Shown: positions 38,208 to 45,464 of the stretch, piece after piece
Layout of the letters: every line of letters begins with the position of its first letter
How positions within the stretch are numbered: position 1 is the first letter of the stretch
Virus record (IMG/VR): IMGVR_UViG_3300042923_000257
Coordinates: 1-57,837 of that record
Direction: 5' to 3' (one strand)
From: a virus
DNA length: 57,837 nt
Translations under genes and position numbers: made by a program
Notes under the pieces: generated by a model
What the model was told of the DNA's origin: nothing
Seen by the model: the letters and a program-made list of their open reading frames with translations, nothing else
Databases searched by the model: none

Positions 38208-38739
38208 GAAGTATCGGGATCACCTAGTCATCCCGTACCTTCGGCCGGCTGGTGGGCCTCACAAGGTAGCTACGGTCCGGTTCCGGTGCATCCGGGACGA
38301 GTGCGTGAAGGACTCAGACGGGTCGTACTTCTTCCAGAAGGGCATGAAGGAGCAGCACCAGGGACACGGGAAGTACCAGTCCCTGCCCGGTGACCATCCG
38401 CGGCTGTTCAACACCGAGGCACTGATTGTGCCCAGTCCCCATGTGGCTATCTCTGAGGGTGAGTTCTCGGGGTGGGCTGTCGAGCTGGACGGGATCCCCT
38501 CGGTGGCTGTCCAGGGTGTGAGTGCCTGGAAGGACCACTTCGATAGAGCCTTCGCCGGCTACGAGAAGGTCTTCATCCTCGGGGATGGAGACGAGGCTGG
38601 CAGGAAGATGACGGAGAAGTTGGCGGAACGCCTTCCCAACGGAGTTCCCATCGAACTCCCTTCGGGAGAAGACCCGGACTCACTTCGTCAGAAGCACGGT
38701 GACGGAGTCATTCGACAACTGCTAGGGCTGGAGGGCTGA
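38062..38739 (+). CDS. DNA primase, TOPRIM catalytic part
   Basis: A 225-residue product. The start (AAKLYQSQYQGSPAEEYLSA) matches the beginning of the DnaG core; VAISEGEFSGW and FILGDGDEAGRKM are the TOPRIM glutamate and DxD motifs; the C-terminus (LPSGEDPDSLRQKHG) is typical. It overlaps the zinc-domain gene by 146 bases in the +1 frame. Together they make a split primase that would prime replication with the helicase at 35142. Confidence 0.8.
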   Translation: MAGAVEAAKLYQSQYQGSPAEEYLSARGLDEGASKWLPGYVGSARTGHEKYRDHLVIPYLRPAGGPHKVATVRFRCIRDECVKDSDGSYFFQKGMKEQHQGHGKYQSLPGDHPRLFNTEALIVPSPHVAISEGEFSGWAVELDGIPSVAVQGVSAWKDHFDRAFAGYEKVFILGDGDEAGRKMTEKLAERLPNGVPIELPSGEDPDSLRQKHGDGVIRQLLGLEG

Positions 38740-38918
38740 TGGCTGACATGGGTGGTTGGAGCCTCACTGAGGCATACGCAAAGCCGGGGACCCTCTGTCT
38801 TCAGGCAGAGGAGGTGAGGGACCTGGACATTGTCTACAACGACAATCCGCTGACCCCTTCTCAGATGCGTGCTCTTGGGGAGCACCTGATCCGTGCGGCT
38901 AACGAGATGGAGGCCTGA
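38739..38918 (+). CDS. Small hypothetical protein
   Basis: A 59-residue product whose ATG overlaps the primase stop (TGATG) and whose stop overlaps the next ATG. Content: LCLQAEEVRDLDIVYNDNPL, then a C-terminal helix (MRALGEHLIRAANEM). No family was recognised. Confidence 0.55.
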   Translation: MADMGGWSLTEAYAKPGTLCLQAEEVRDLDIVYNDNPLTPSQMRALGEHLIRAANEMEA

Positions 38919-39106
38919 TGTTCGAGGCAAGTGACTACGTTGAGACTGTTACGGACGACCGGATGAATGGTCTTTTCGGTGAGGTCGTCAGGGTCGGCTT
39001 TGACGAGCATGAGGGTGATTACGCGATCCTGATTCTGGACGAGGATCGAGAGTTTGGGCTGGAGACCTACTTCCTCTTTTCTGAGCTTCGGAAGGTGGAG
39101 GCATGA
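38918..39106 (+). CDS. Small acidic beta-rich protein
   Basis: A 62-residue product (DDRMNGLFGEVVRVGFDEHE) resembling a single SH3/KOW-like barrel, similar in style to the N-terminal module of the next gene, with which it overlaps by four bases. Possibly a duplicated module. Confidence 0.55.
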   Translation: MFEASDYVETVTDDRMNGLFGEVVRVGFDEHEGDYAILILDEDREFGLETYFLFSELRKVEA

Positions 39107-39711
39107 GCAAGTTCAAGGTTGGTGACAGTGTCGTGGTTGTTCGTGACAACCATCAGGGGCAGGGAAACTACGTCGGGGAGAGGGGGACCGTTCACCGTTT
39201 CGAGGAGTCCGAAGAGTATGACGTTGCTGTGCGGCTTGGTCCTCACCGCATCCGTAACTTCGATGAAGATGAGCTGGAGTTCGAGCACGTCTACGATGCC
39301 CCCTCTTCTCCTTACGTCAAAGTTGATTCGAGACTGACTGACTCTCGGTTCATCACCAAGGACTCCGGTGAGCGGGAGACCTATGCAAGTGGCATGGTCC
39401 GGGACGCTGATGGAGCGACGAAGGACAACTTCTTCCTCCTGGTTCACAAGGGCGTTCCGTATGAGGAGCAGTTCCTTACCCGGTTTGCTCAACTCCTGAC
39501 CCGAGGTGCGGAGAAGTACTCGAAGCGGAACTTCGAGCTTGCCAACTCGCCGGCAGAGCTGGAGCGGGCTCAGGAGAGCCTCTTCCGTCATCTCATGCAG
39601 TACCTCTGCGGGGATGAGACCGAGGATCACGCAATGGCCATCTGCTTCAACGTACTTCTTGCTGAACTGACCAAGTATCGGATGAAGCAGCTTGGAGGCA
39701 CTGTTGAGTAA
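39103..39711 (+). CDS. Fusion: KOW/SH3-like module plus dATP/dGTP diphosphohydrolase (DUF5664/MazZ-like)
   Basis: A 202-residue product. Residues 1-65 (KVGDSVVVVRDNHQGQGNYV) are a KOW/SH3-like barrel. Residues about 88-202 (GERETYASGMVRDADGATKD, then RGAEKYSKRNFELANSP and DETEDHAMAICFNVLLAELT) match a family I recall as DUF5664, dATP/dGTP diphosphohydrolase, related to MazZ of base-modified phages. No PurZ is present, so a role in dNTP pool control is more likely than 2-aminoadenine synthesis. A 13-bp operator-like site is embedded in frame between the two parts. Confidence 0.65.
   Translation: MSKFKVGDSVVVVRDNHQGQGNYVGERGTVHRFEESEEYDVAVRLGPHRIRNFDEDELEFEHVYDAPSSPYVKVDSRLTDSRFITKDSGERETYASGMVRDADGATKDNFFLLVHKGVPYEEQFLTRFAQLLTRGAEKYSKRNFELANSPAELERAQESLFRHLMQYLCGDETEDHAMAICFNVLLAELTKYRMKQLGGTVE
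39322..39334 (+). promoter_or_regulatory. 13-bp operator-like site GTTGATTCGAGAC inside a gene
   Basis: Exact consensus, translated as part of KVDSRL at residues 73-78 of the fusion protein, exactly at the domain junction. It suggests an intergenic operator captured when two genes fused. Confidence 0.55.
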
Positions 39712-40375
39712 GCCGGTGATCGTGGACCTCTTCTGCTGTGCCGGCGGGGCTGGAATGGGCTACCACCGTGCAGGCTTCGAGGTGATCGGGGTGGATATCG
39801 TACCCCGTCCCAACTACCCATTCGAGTTCGTCAAGATGGACGCCATTGACGTACTCAAGGATATTGTCCGGGGCTATCAGAGGTGGATGGTAGGGATCCA
39901 CGCCTCTCCTCCTTGTCAGAAGGACTGCACTCTTACCAAGGGCACAAACGCCCATCTGGCAGACAAGTACGTAGACCTCTACGACCAAACCAAGGAACTC
40001 ATGGAGGCCACCGGCCTCCCTGGGGTCATCGAGAATCCGCGGGCCCAGAAGGACATGGTCCTCTGCGGTGAGATGTTCGGTCTCGGTGTCATTCGGCATC
40101 GGAACATCGAACTCGTCAACTGGTCGGCTCCTGCACCGAAGCACAAGACGCACCGAGGACGTGTCCGCGGATACCGCCACGGTGTTTGGTACGACGGTCC
40201 TTACATTGCCGCCTACGGAAAGGGCGGAGGTAAGGGCAACGTTCAGGAGATGCAGGAGGCAATGGGCATCGACTGGACGGACGTCCACGAGGAACTGACC
40301 GAGGCCATTCCGCCGGCCTACACCGAATACATAGGCCATCAGCTCATGGCCCATCTGAAAGGAAGTGGTTCATGA
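39704..40375 (+). CDS. DNA (cytosine-5) methyltransferase
   Basis: A 223-residue product; a TTG start at 39704 is chosen because GGAGG lies six bases upstream. VDLFCCAGGAGMGYHRAGF is motif I (AdoMet binding), ASPPCQ motif IV with the catalytic Cys, GVIENP motif VI; later EAIPPAYTEYIGHQL is motif X-like. It is shorter than typical C5 enzymes (300 or more), with a reduced target-recognition region. No partner restriction enzyme is adjacent, so it is probably a protective orphan enzyme. Confidence 0.85.
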   Translation: MSKPVIVDLFCCAGGAGMGYHRAGFEVIGVDIVPRPNYPFEFVKMDAIDVLKDIVRGYQRWMVGIHASPPCQKDCTLTKGTNAHLADKYVDLYDQTKELMEATGLPGVIENPRAQKDMVLCGEMFGLGVIRHRNIELVNWSAPAPKHKTHRGRVRGYRHGVWYDGPYIAAYGKGGGKGNVQEMQEAMGIDWTDVHEELTEAIPPAYTEYIGHQLMAHLKGSGS

Positions 40376-41112
40376 AGCTGCTTACGCTAGACATCGAGAC
40401 AAGTCCGAACTTGGCCCACGTCTGGGGCCTTTGGCAGCAGAACGTTGGGCTCAACCAGCTCCTTGAGTCCGGTGAGGTCATCTGCTTCGCAGCCAAGTGG
40501 TACGACTCGGAGAAGACCCAGTTCTTCTCTACCTTCCACAACGGCAAGACGGAGATGGTTGAGGCTGCACACGACCTCCTTGACCTGGCTGACGCTGTAA
40601 TCCACTTCAACGGGGCCCGGTTCGACATCCCTCACCTCAACCGGGAGTTCGCTGAGGCTGGGATGACCCCGCCCTCTCCCTACGCTCAGATCGACCTCCT
40701 GAAGGTCGTCAAGAAGCAGTTCCGGTTCCCGAGCAACAAGCTCGACTACGTCACCAAGGCTCTGGGGCTGGACCACAAGGTCCAGAACGGTGGTCATCAG
40801 CTCTGGGTTAAGTGCATGGCCGGCGACTTCCAGTCCTGGGAGGAGATGAAGAAGTACAACGTCCAGGACGTTGTGATCACTGAGCAGCTCTACGACCGGC
40901 TGCTTCCGTGGATCTCCTCTCACCCGGCCCATGGCCTTTACCAGGAGGGTGACGGAGACACCTGCACTAACTGCGGTGGCTCGAACCTGAAGAAGCGCGG
41001 GATTGCCTACACACAGGTCTCCGCCTTCCAGCAGTACCGGTGTGACGACTGCGGGAAGTGGATCCGCGGAAACAAGCGCCTGTCCGGTATCGAGATGCGA
41101 GGGGTGAAGTGA
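40372..41112 (+). CDS. DEDDy 3'-5' exonuclease with zinc ribbon
   Basis: A 246-residue product. LLTLDIETSPN (Exo I), FNGARFDIPHLN (Exo II) and YNVQDVVITEQLYD (Exo III) identify an RNase H-like DEDD exonuclease; Tyr four residues before the last Asp gives the DEDDy type. The C-terminus carries a zinc ribbon (CTNCGGSNL, CDDCGKW). The separate polymerase has its own exonuclease domain, so this enzyme probably serves repair or recombination. Confidence 0.75.
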   Translation: MKLLTLDIETSPNLAHVWGLWQQNVGLNQLLESGEVICFAAKWYDSEKTQFFSTFHNGKTEMVEAAHDLLDLADAVIHFNGARFDIPHLNREFAEAGMTPPSPYAQIDLLKVVKKQFRFPSNKLDYVTKALGLDHKVQNGGHQLWVKCMAGDFQSWEEMKKYNVQDVVITEQLYDRLLPWISSHPAHGLYQEGDGDTCTNCGGSNLKKRGIAYTQVSAFQQYRCDDCGKWIRGNKRLSGIEMRGVK

Positions 41113-41300
41113 TGAACGAGTCCGTTTGGCTTGAGCTGAAGGTGGACTTGGATGGGCTGGTCCACAACATGGAGGAACTTGACCGGGACACCCTCTTTGA
41201 GTTTGTGAAGCGTCTCGATGAGCGGGTGTCGGAGTGGGATTTCACTGTCAAACTCCGGGACTACTTCAACGGAATTGACTACTCGGAGGTGGACGGCTGA
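41112..41300 (+). CDS. Small acidic hypothetical protein
   Basis: A 62-residue product; the ATG overlaps the upstream stop (TGATG). Acidic helices (MEELDRDTLFEFVKRLDERV) and a C-terminal YFNGIDYSEVDG. No family was recognised. Confidence 0.55.
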   Translation: MNESVWLELKVDLDGLVHNMEELDRDTLFEFVKRLDERVSEWDFTVKLRDYFNGIDYSEVDG

Positions 41301-41629
41301 TGGCTACTGCGCCGAAGTTCAAGTCCCGGGTCTTCACCCGGGATGAGCTTTCAGAGATGGGGGTCCCCTACGAGTGTGACCCTGAGAACGGTTATGCCGA
41401 AGAGCTTCATGACGCGCTGTATGACACCACTCGTTGGACCAACGTCTATGAGTTCGTATTTCGGGCCCCGGACGACGGTAAGGCATACCGCGTCTATTAC
41501 GAGGTTGGCGCGAGTGACAGTCAGGACGACGTAGATCCTTGGGACTACGAGGACAAGATTCGGGCTACTGAGGTCGAGCTTGTTGAGGTAGTCACCACGG
41601 AATGGAAGCCGGTGAAGGCTGATGACTAG
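41300..41629 (+). CDS. Hypothetical protein
   Basis: A 109-residue acidic product, start overlapping the previous stop. VFTRDELSEMGVPYECDPEN is followed by strands (YEFVFRAPDDGKAYRVYYEV) suggesting an alpha/beta fold. No family was recognised. Confidence 0.6.
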   Translation: MATAPKFKSRVFTRDELSEMGVPYECDPENGYAEELHDALYDTTRWTNVYEFVFRAPDDGKAYRVYYEVGASDSQDDVDPWDYEDKIRATEVELVEVVTTEWKPVKADD

Positions 41630-41837
41630 GTATGCCGTTCCTCTCCAGACATACGCAAGTACGGTGGTTTACGTCGAGACGGACGAGACAGACCCCAACA
41701 AGATTGCTTCCCTGGCGGAAGAGCAGGTGGAGGTAGGCAGTCTCTGCCATCAGTGTGCTTCGGACGTCGACCTTGGTGACGTGTGGGAAGTAGTGGAGTA
41801 CGACGGCAAGCCCGAGGTCTACAAGGAGGATGAGTGA
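41622..41837 (+). CDS. Hypothetical protein with CxxC
   Basis: A 71-residue product, overlapping the previous gene by eight bases. AVPLQTYASTVVYVETDETD and a single CHQC motif are the only features. Possibly a small metal-binding protein. Its stop overlaps the sigma-like gene. Confidence 0.55.
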   Translation: MTRYAVPLQTYASTVVYVETDETDPNKIASLAEEQVEVGSLCHQCASDVDLGDVWEVVEYDGKPEVYKEDE

Positions 41838-42388
41838 GCACAGAGTTTGATTGGGAACCCATCATCGAAATCGCGGGCAAGGTTGCCTTCGAGGTCGCTG
41901 AGAAGTGGTCGGTCGTTGAGGCCGATGACGTCAAGCAGGAGATCATGGTTCATCTCCTGACCGAGCGTGAGCGACTGTCCGAGCACTTCGGAGACACGGA
42001 CTTCATTCGTAAGGTCTGCTGGGTTGCCGGCAAGCGGTTCGCAGCCAAGGAGCGCAACCACTACGACCTGATGGACGATCAGTACTTCTACACCCCGGAT
42101 GAGGTTCGTATCGCTCTCCGGTCCTTCATCTACTCAGATGAGGAGATCGGTCAGGTCATTGGCAAAAAGGATGACCTGACTCAGTGCCTGATCTCGGACA
42201 ACATTGTGACTGCCCGGGTGGATGCCGCCCGCGGCCTCCAGAAGGTGTCCAAGGGCTACCAGGAGGTCATTCAGCGGGTGTTCATCTATGGGCTGCCCCC
42301 GAAGGACGCCAACGAGCGTCGGGCCTCTTACAGGGCCGTTGACGCCCTTACTCAGGCCATGAACCGACTTGTTCGGACGGGACGATGA
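41834..42388 (+). CDS. Sigma-70-like RNA polymerase factor (distant)
   Basis: A 184-residue product, GTG start. WSVVEADDVKQEIMVHLL resembles sigma region 2 (the AEDLVQEVF-type helix), DFIRKVCWVAGKRFAAKER the rest of region 2, and the C-terminal half (LQKVSKGYQEVIQRVFIYGL, then RRASYRAVDALTQAMNRL) a degenerate region 4. Length fits ECF-type sigma factors. If functional it could direct host RNA polymerase to phage promoters, possibly those with the 13-bp TTGAWTCGAGAC box. It lies mid-operon with overlapping neighbours. Confidence 0.55.
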   Translation: MSTEFDWEPIIEIAGKVAFEVAEKWSVVEADDVKQEIMVHLLTERERLSEHFGDTDFIRKVCWVAGKRFAAKERNHYDLMDDQYFYTPDEVRIALRSFIYSDEEIGQVIGKKDDLTQCLISDNIVTARVDAARGLQKVSKGYQEVIQRVFIYGLPPKDANERRASYRAVDALTQAMNRLVRTGR

Positions 42389-42609
42389 TTGAGACTCGCC
42401 TTTCCCATCTTCTTTATGGAAGTTCCTACTTTGTCCGGGTCACCTTCGGTGGTGACCTGGAAGAGGTCAACCTCCGGTTCGGTAGTGACGACTGCCCTGA
42501 TGCTGACAACGACCTGAGCCTTGATGACCTCAACACGCTGATTTACATGCTGTCCGTGGCTCGGGGTGAGCTGGAGAGCAACCAGCCGACTAACAAGGAG
42601 ACTGAATGA
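42385..42609 (+). CDS. Small hypothetical protein
   Basis: A 74-residue product overlapping the sigma-like gene and the ribonucleotide reductase gene by four bases each. Beta strands (YGSSYFVRVTFGGDLEEVNL) then a helix. Being locked between these genes it is surely co-translated. Function unknown. Confidence 0.6.
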   Translation: MIETRLSHLLYGSSYFVRVTFGGDLEEVNLRFGSDDCPDADNDLSLDDLNTLIYMLSVARGELESNQPTNKETE

Positions 42610-44774
42610 CGGAGTTTCGTACTGATACGGCCAGGCAGGTCTTTCTTCGCACCTACAGCCGGACGAAGCCGAACGGCGCACAGGAATCGTGGGAAGAAAC
42701 TGTGTCTCGGGTTGTCGACGGCAACCTGAAGCTCGTTGACTCCCGGTACATCGAAGAGGGTGAGCGTGAAGACCTCATGGACCTGATCGGCAGCATGAAG
42801 GTGCTGCCGGCTGGTCGTCATCTGAAGTCGAGCGGGGTCAACAACTTTGCTCTGAACAATTGTTGGGCGGCCGGCTGGGATCCGGCCCGTCCTGAGGAGC
42901 ACTTCACCTTCACCCTCCTCCGCCTGGCCGAAGGCGGGGGAGTGGGCTCGAACTACTCGGCTCGGTTCTTCGAGGACTTCCCCGCGGTGCAGGTGCCGGT
43001 GAACGTCCACATCGTCTGTGACCCGGAGCATCCTGACTATCTGGACATGGTTGAGGCTGGTCTCATCTCGACTGAGTACAGCCACGATTGGGCCGGCGCG
43101 TATGCGGTGGAGGACTCACGAGAGGGCTGGGCTGAGGCCCTCGGGGATTTGATCCGTACGGCTCATGACCCGAAGACCCGGCACACTCAGCGGGTGTACG
43201 ACGTCTCTCGTGTCCGTTGCAAGGGCAGCCCACTGAAGACCTTCGGGGGTACTGCTTCAGGCCCTGAGCCCTTCGCAGAGATGATGTGGGAGGCCGGGCA
43301 GCTCCTGACTAAGGTCTTCTATCGCGATGGAATCGTTGATCCTGTCGGTACTGAGCACATCAATGGGCTTGACGCCATGCGGATTGACCATGCCATCGCC
43401 AAGGCGATCGTTGCTGGTGGTGTCCGTCGATCTGCTCGCATGTCGATCATGCGTTGGGATGACCCACTCATCTTCGAGTTCATCAACATCAAGGCTGAGG
43501 GAGGTCACTGGACCACCAACATCTCTGTTGAGGTGGACAACGCCTTCTTTGCTGCCTTGTACGAGGAGCCTGACACTCAAGTAGTCCAGGTGTTCGTAGA
43601 CTCTGAGGGGCGCTATGTCCAGGATGACGATGGAAGTAATCCCGGCTTCCTGGGCCTTTCGCTCAGTGAGGTGCGTCGTCCCGTGGCTAAGGGCGCTAAG
43701 GCTGCTCTTCAGGCGAAGAACGTCCTTTGTGCCATCGCTGAAGGCATGCTCCGGAACGGGGAGCCTGGTGTCTGGAACTCGGCTCTCACTGCGGAAGGGG
43801 AGGTGGACGGCACCTTCACCACCAACCCGTGTGGTGAGGCAACGCTGACTCCCTGGGAGCCGTGCAACCTGGGATCGGTCAACCTCGCTGCGTTCGCTGG
43901 CCATGATGGCAGCGTGGACTCAGCCGGCATCCGAAAGGCTCACCGTCTCCTCACTCGGTACCTGATCCGGGCGACGTTTGCTGACGTCGCTGACCCCAAG
44001 TCGGCCGAGGCGATTGCTCGTTACCGTCGTATTGGTGTGGGGCACCTCGGCTTCGCTGACTACCTCTACAAGCAGGGGATCCGCTACACGGAGGCTGATG
44101 GGGTCTACCCGGGCCGTGCTCTTCGTGGCTGGGCTCAGGTCGTGGACGAGGCAGCAGCCGAGTACGCGAACGAGCTGCGTATCCCGGTTCCGATCAAGAA
44201 GCGGGTGATTGCTCCGACTGGCACCATCAGCAAGTTGGCCGGCGTCTCTGGTGAGGCGACGCATGCTCCCTTCGCTGACTACTTCATCCGCAGGATTCGG
44301 TTCTCCACCGTGGACCCGAACGAGGTTGCTCAGGTGGAGGAGTACAAGCGCAAGGGGTACCGAACGGAGCCCTGCCAGTACGCAGACAACACCGTAGTGG
44401 TGGAGATCCCGACCAAGGATGCCCTTCTTGACGAGCTGGAGTTCCCGGAGTACTTCCAGCACGCTGGGGAGCTGACCATTCGGGACATGCTGAACGTTCA
44501 GCGGGTCTATCAGAAGTACTGGGCTGACCAGGCCGTGTCTTACACGGTCAACGTCGATCCGGAGAAGTACACCGCGGAGGAACTGGCCGGCGTCCTGGCT
44601 GAGTACCTCCCGGAGCTGAAGGGGACAACCGTGTTCCCGGAGATGTCCATGCCTCAGTCTCCCTACGAGCGCATCTCCTTCGAGGAGTACAAGGCTCGGG
44701 CTGCTGAGGTCGGCATTGAGGTCACTGACACCGGCTTCGATGAGGCATGCGCTTCAGGCGCATGCCCCGTGTGA
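42606..44774 (+). CDS. Adenosylcobalamin-dependent ribonucleotide reductase (class II)
   Basis: A 722-residue product of the monomeric ribonucleoside-triphosphate reductase type. NNCWAAGWD near residue 80 gives the first redox Cys, NPCGEATL near 405 the radical-site Cys and Glu, IAPTGTISKLAGVSGE near 535 the phosphate-binding loop, and CASGACPV at the end the shuttle cysteine pair. It makes deoxynucleotides for replication; B12 is normally supplied by a Streptomyces host. With ThyX and dCMP deaminase it forms a dNTP supply module. Confidence 0.9.
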   Translation: MTEFRTDTARQVFLRTYSRTKPNGAQESWEETVSRVVDGNLKLVDSRYIEEGEREDLMDLIGSMKVLPAGRHLKSSGVNNFALNNCWAAGWDPARPEEHFTFTLLRLAEGGGVGSNYSARFFEDFPAVQVPVNVHIVCDPEHPDYLDMVEAGLISTEYSHDWAGAYAVEDSREGWAEALGDLIRTAHDPKTRHTQRVYDVSRVRCKGSPLKTFGGTASGPEPFAEMMWEAGQLLTKVFYRDGIVDPVGTEHINGLDAMRIDHAIAKAIVAGGVRRSARMSIMRWDDPLIFEFINIKAEGGHWTTNISVEVDNAFFAALYEEPDTQVVQVFVDSEGRYVQDDDGSNPGFLGLSLSEVRRPVAKGAKAALQAKNVLCAIAEGMLRNGEPGVWNSALTAEGEVDGTFTTNPCGEATLTPWEPCNLGSVNLAAFAGHDGSVDSAGIRKAHRLLTRYLIRATFADVADPKSAEAIARYRRIGVGHLGFADYLYKQGIRYTEADGVYPGRALRGWAQVVDEAAAEYANELRIPVPIKKRVIAPTGTISKLAGVSGEATHAPFADYFIRRIRFSTVDPNEVAQVEEYKRKGYRTEPCQYADNTVVVEIPTKDALLDELEFPEYFQHAGELTIRDMLNVQRVYQKYWADQAVSYTVNVDPEKYTAEELAGVLAEYLPELKGTTVFPEMSMPQSPYERISFEEYKARAAEVGIEVTDTGFDEACASGACPV

Positions 44775-44794
44775 CCCACAGCACTGCACTCTAG

Positions 44795-44824
44795 GTTGAA
44801 TCGAGACCACATGTTCGTCATACT
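44795..44824 (+). promoter_or_regulatory. Promoter with embedded 13-bp site (twin of 33040)
   Basis: GTTGAATCGAGAC (44795-44807) gives TTGAAT; 17 bases later is CATACT (44819-44824). TCATACTGGAAGTAGG is shared with the promoter at 33040. Predicted transcription starts about 11 bases before the GTG at 44842, just ahead of its AGGAGG. Confidence 0.7.
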
Positions 44825-44841
44825 GGAAGTAGGAGGTAAGC

Positions 44842-45366
44842 GTGACTGACTTTGACCCCACCGACCCCTGGGGACAGAAGAGCCCCTGGGATGTTGCCCA
44901 GCCTGAGCCCCAGACTGCACCGGAGGTGCCTGTGACCAACCCGTCTGCTGCTGTTGTTGCCCCTAACCCCTTCAAGATTGGCCTGACCCTCAAGGCAGGC
45001 GCCGGCTATGACGCTGAGTGGATCACCCCGACCATCTACGGCGCCTCTGCTGACGAGGTTGCTTCCCGCACGGTGGAGCTGATCAACGCCCTGAAGCAGC
45101 ACGGTGTGATTGAGCTGACCGCTAAGGCCGCGGAGTTCACTCGGGGCCAGGCTGGTGCAGGCAAGCCGGCCGCCCCCGCGGCCAAGCCGACCTTCCAGAA
45201 TGGCCAGGTGCAGTACGGCAACCAGCCGGCTGCCTCGTCCGGTAGCTCGGACCGACCGGACAACGTCCCGGCCCACTTCACCTACAAGGAGGGGACCAAG
45301 AATGGGAAGACCTGGAAGGGTTGGTTCCCGCCCCGAGGTTCCAGTGAGGCCCCGATCTGGGTCTAA
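44842..45366 (+). CDS. Possible single-stranded DNA-binding or replication accessory protein
   Basis: A 174-residue product, GTG start with AGGAGG (44831-44836). A Pro-rich N-terminal region, a core (FKIGLTLKAGAGYDAEWITP and following) and an Ala/Pro linker lead to a conserved-looking tail (HFTYKEGTKNGKTWKGWFPP). The domain layout recalls annotated ssDNA-binding proteins of actinophages, but no OB-fold motif is certain. It has its own promoter and is followed by another promoter-terminator pair, so it is expressed alone and perhaps highly. Confidence 0.5.
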   Translation: MTDFDPTDPWGQKSPWDVAQPEPQTAPEVPVTNPSAAVVAPNPFKIGLTLKAGAGYDAEWITPTIYGASADEVASRTVELINALKQHGVIELTAKAAEFTRGQAGAGKPAAPAAKPTFQNGQVQYGNQPAASSGSSDRPDNVPAHFTYKEGTKNGKTWKGWFPPRGSSEAPIWV

Positions 45367-45381
45367 TTTCTTGCTCAGATA

Positions 45382-45411
45382 GTTGATTCGAGACTGGAAC
45401 TCCTCTAGTCT
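45382..45411 (+). promoter_or_regulatory. Promoter with embedded 13-bp site
   Basis: GTTGATTCGAGAC (45382-45394) gives TTGATT; TAGTCT (45406-45411) follows after 17 bases. A terminator-like hairpin starts four bases downstream. Confidence 0.65.
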
Positions 45412-45414
45412 TCA

Positions 45415-45443
45415 GGGGGCCGGTAATCCGGCCGGCCCCCTTT
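45415..45443 (+). terminator. Terminator-like hairpin after promoter
   Basis: GGGGGCCGG (45415-45423) and CCGGCCCCC (45432-45440) form a 9-bp stem followed by TTT. It lies at the predicted transcript start, another case of the site-then-hairpin layout. Confidence 0.65.
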
Positions 45444-45464
45444 GCCCTTCGGCATTGGAGTCAT

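Noticed and set aside
39103-39711. MazZ-like domain as evidence for a 2-aminoadenine (Z) genome
   Set aside because: No PurZ, DatZ or DpoZ-type gene was recognised; the family is also found in ordinary phages.
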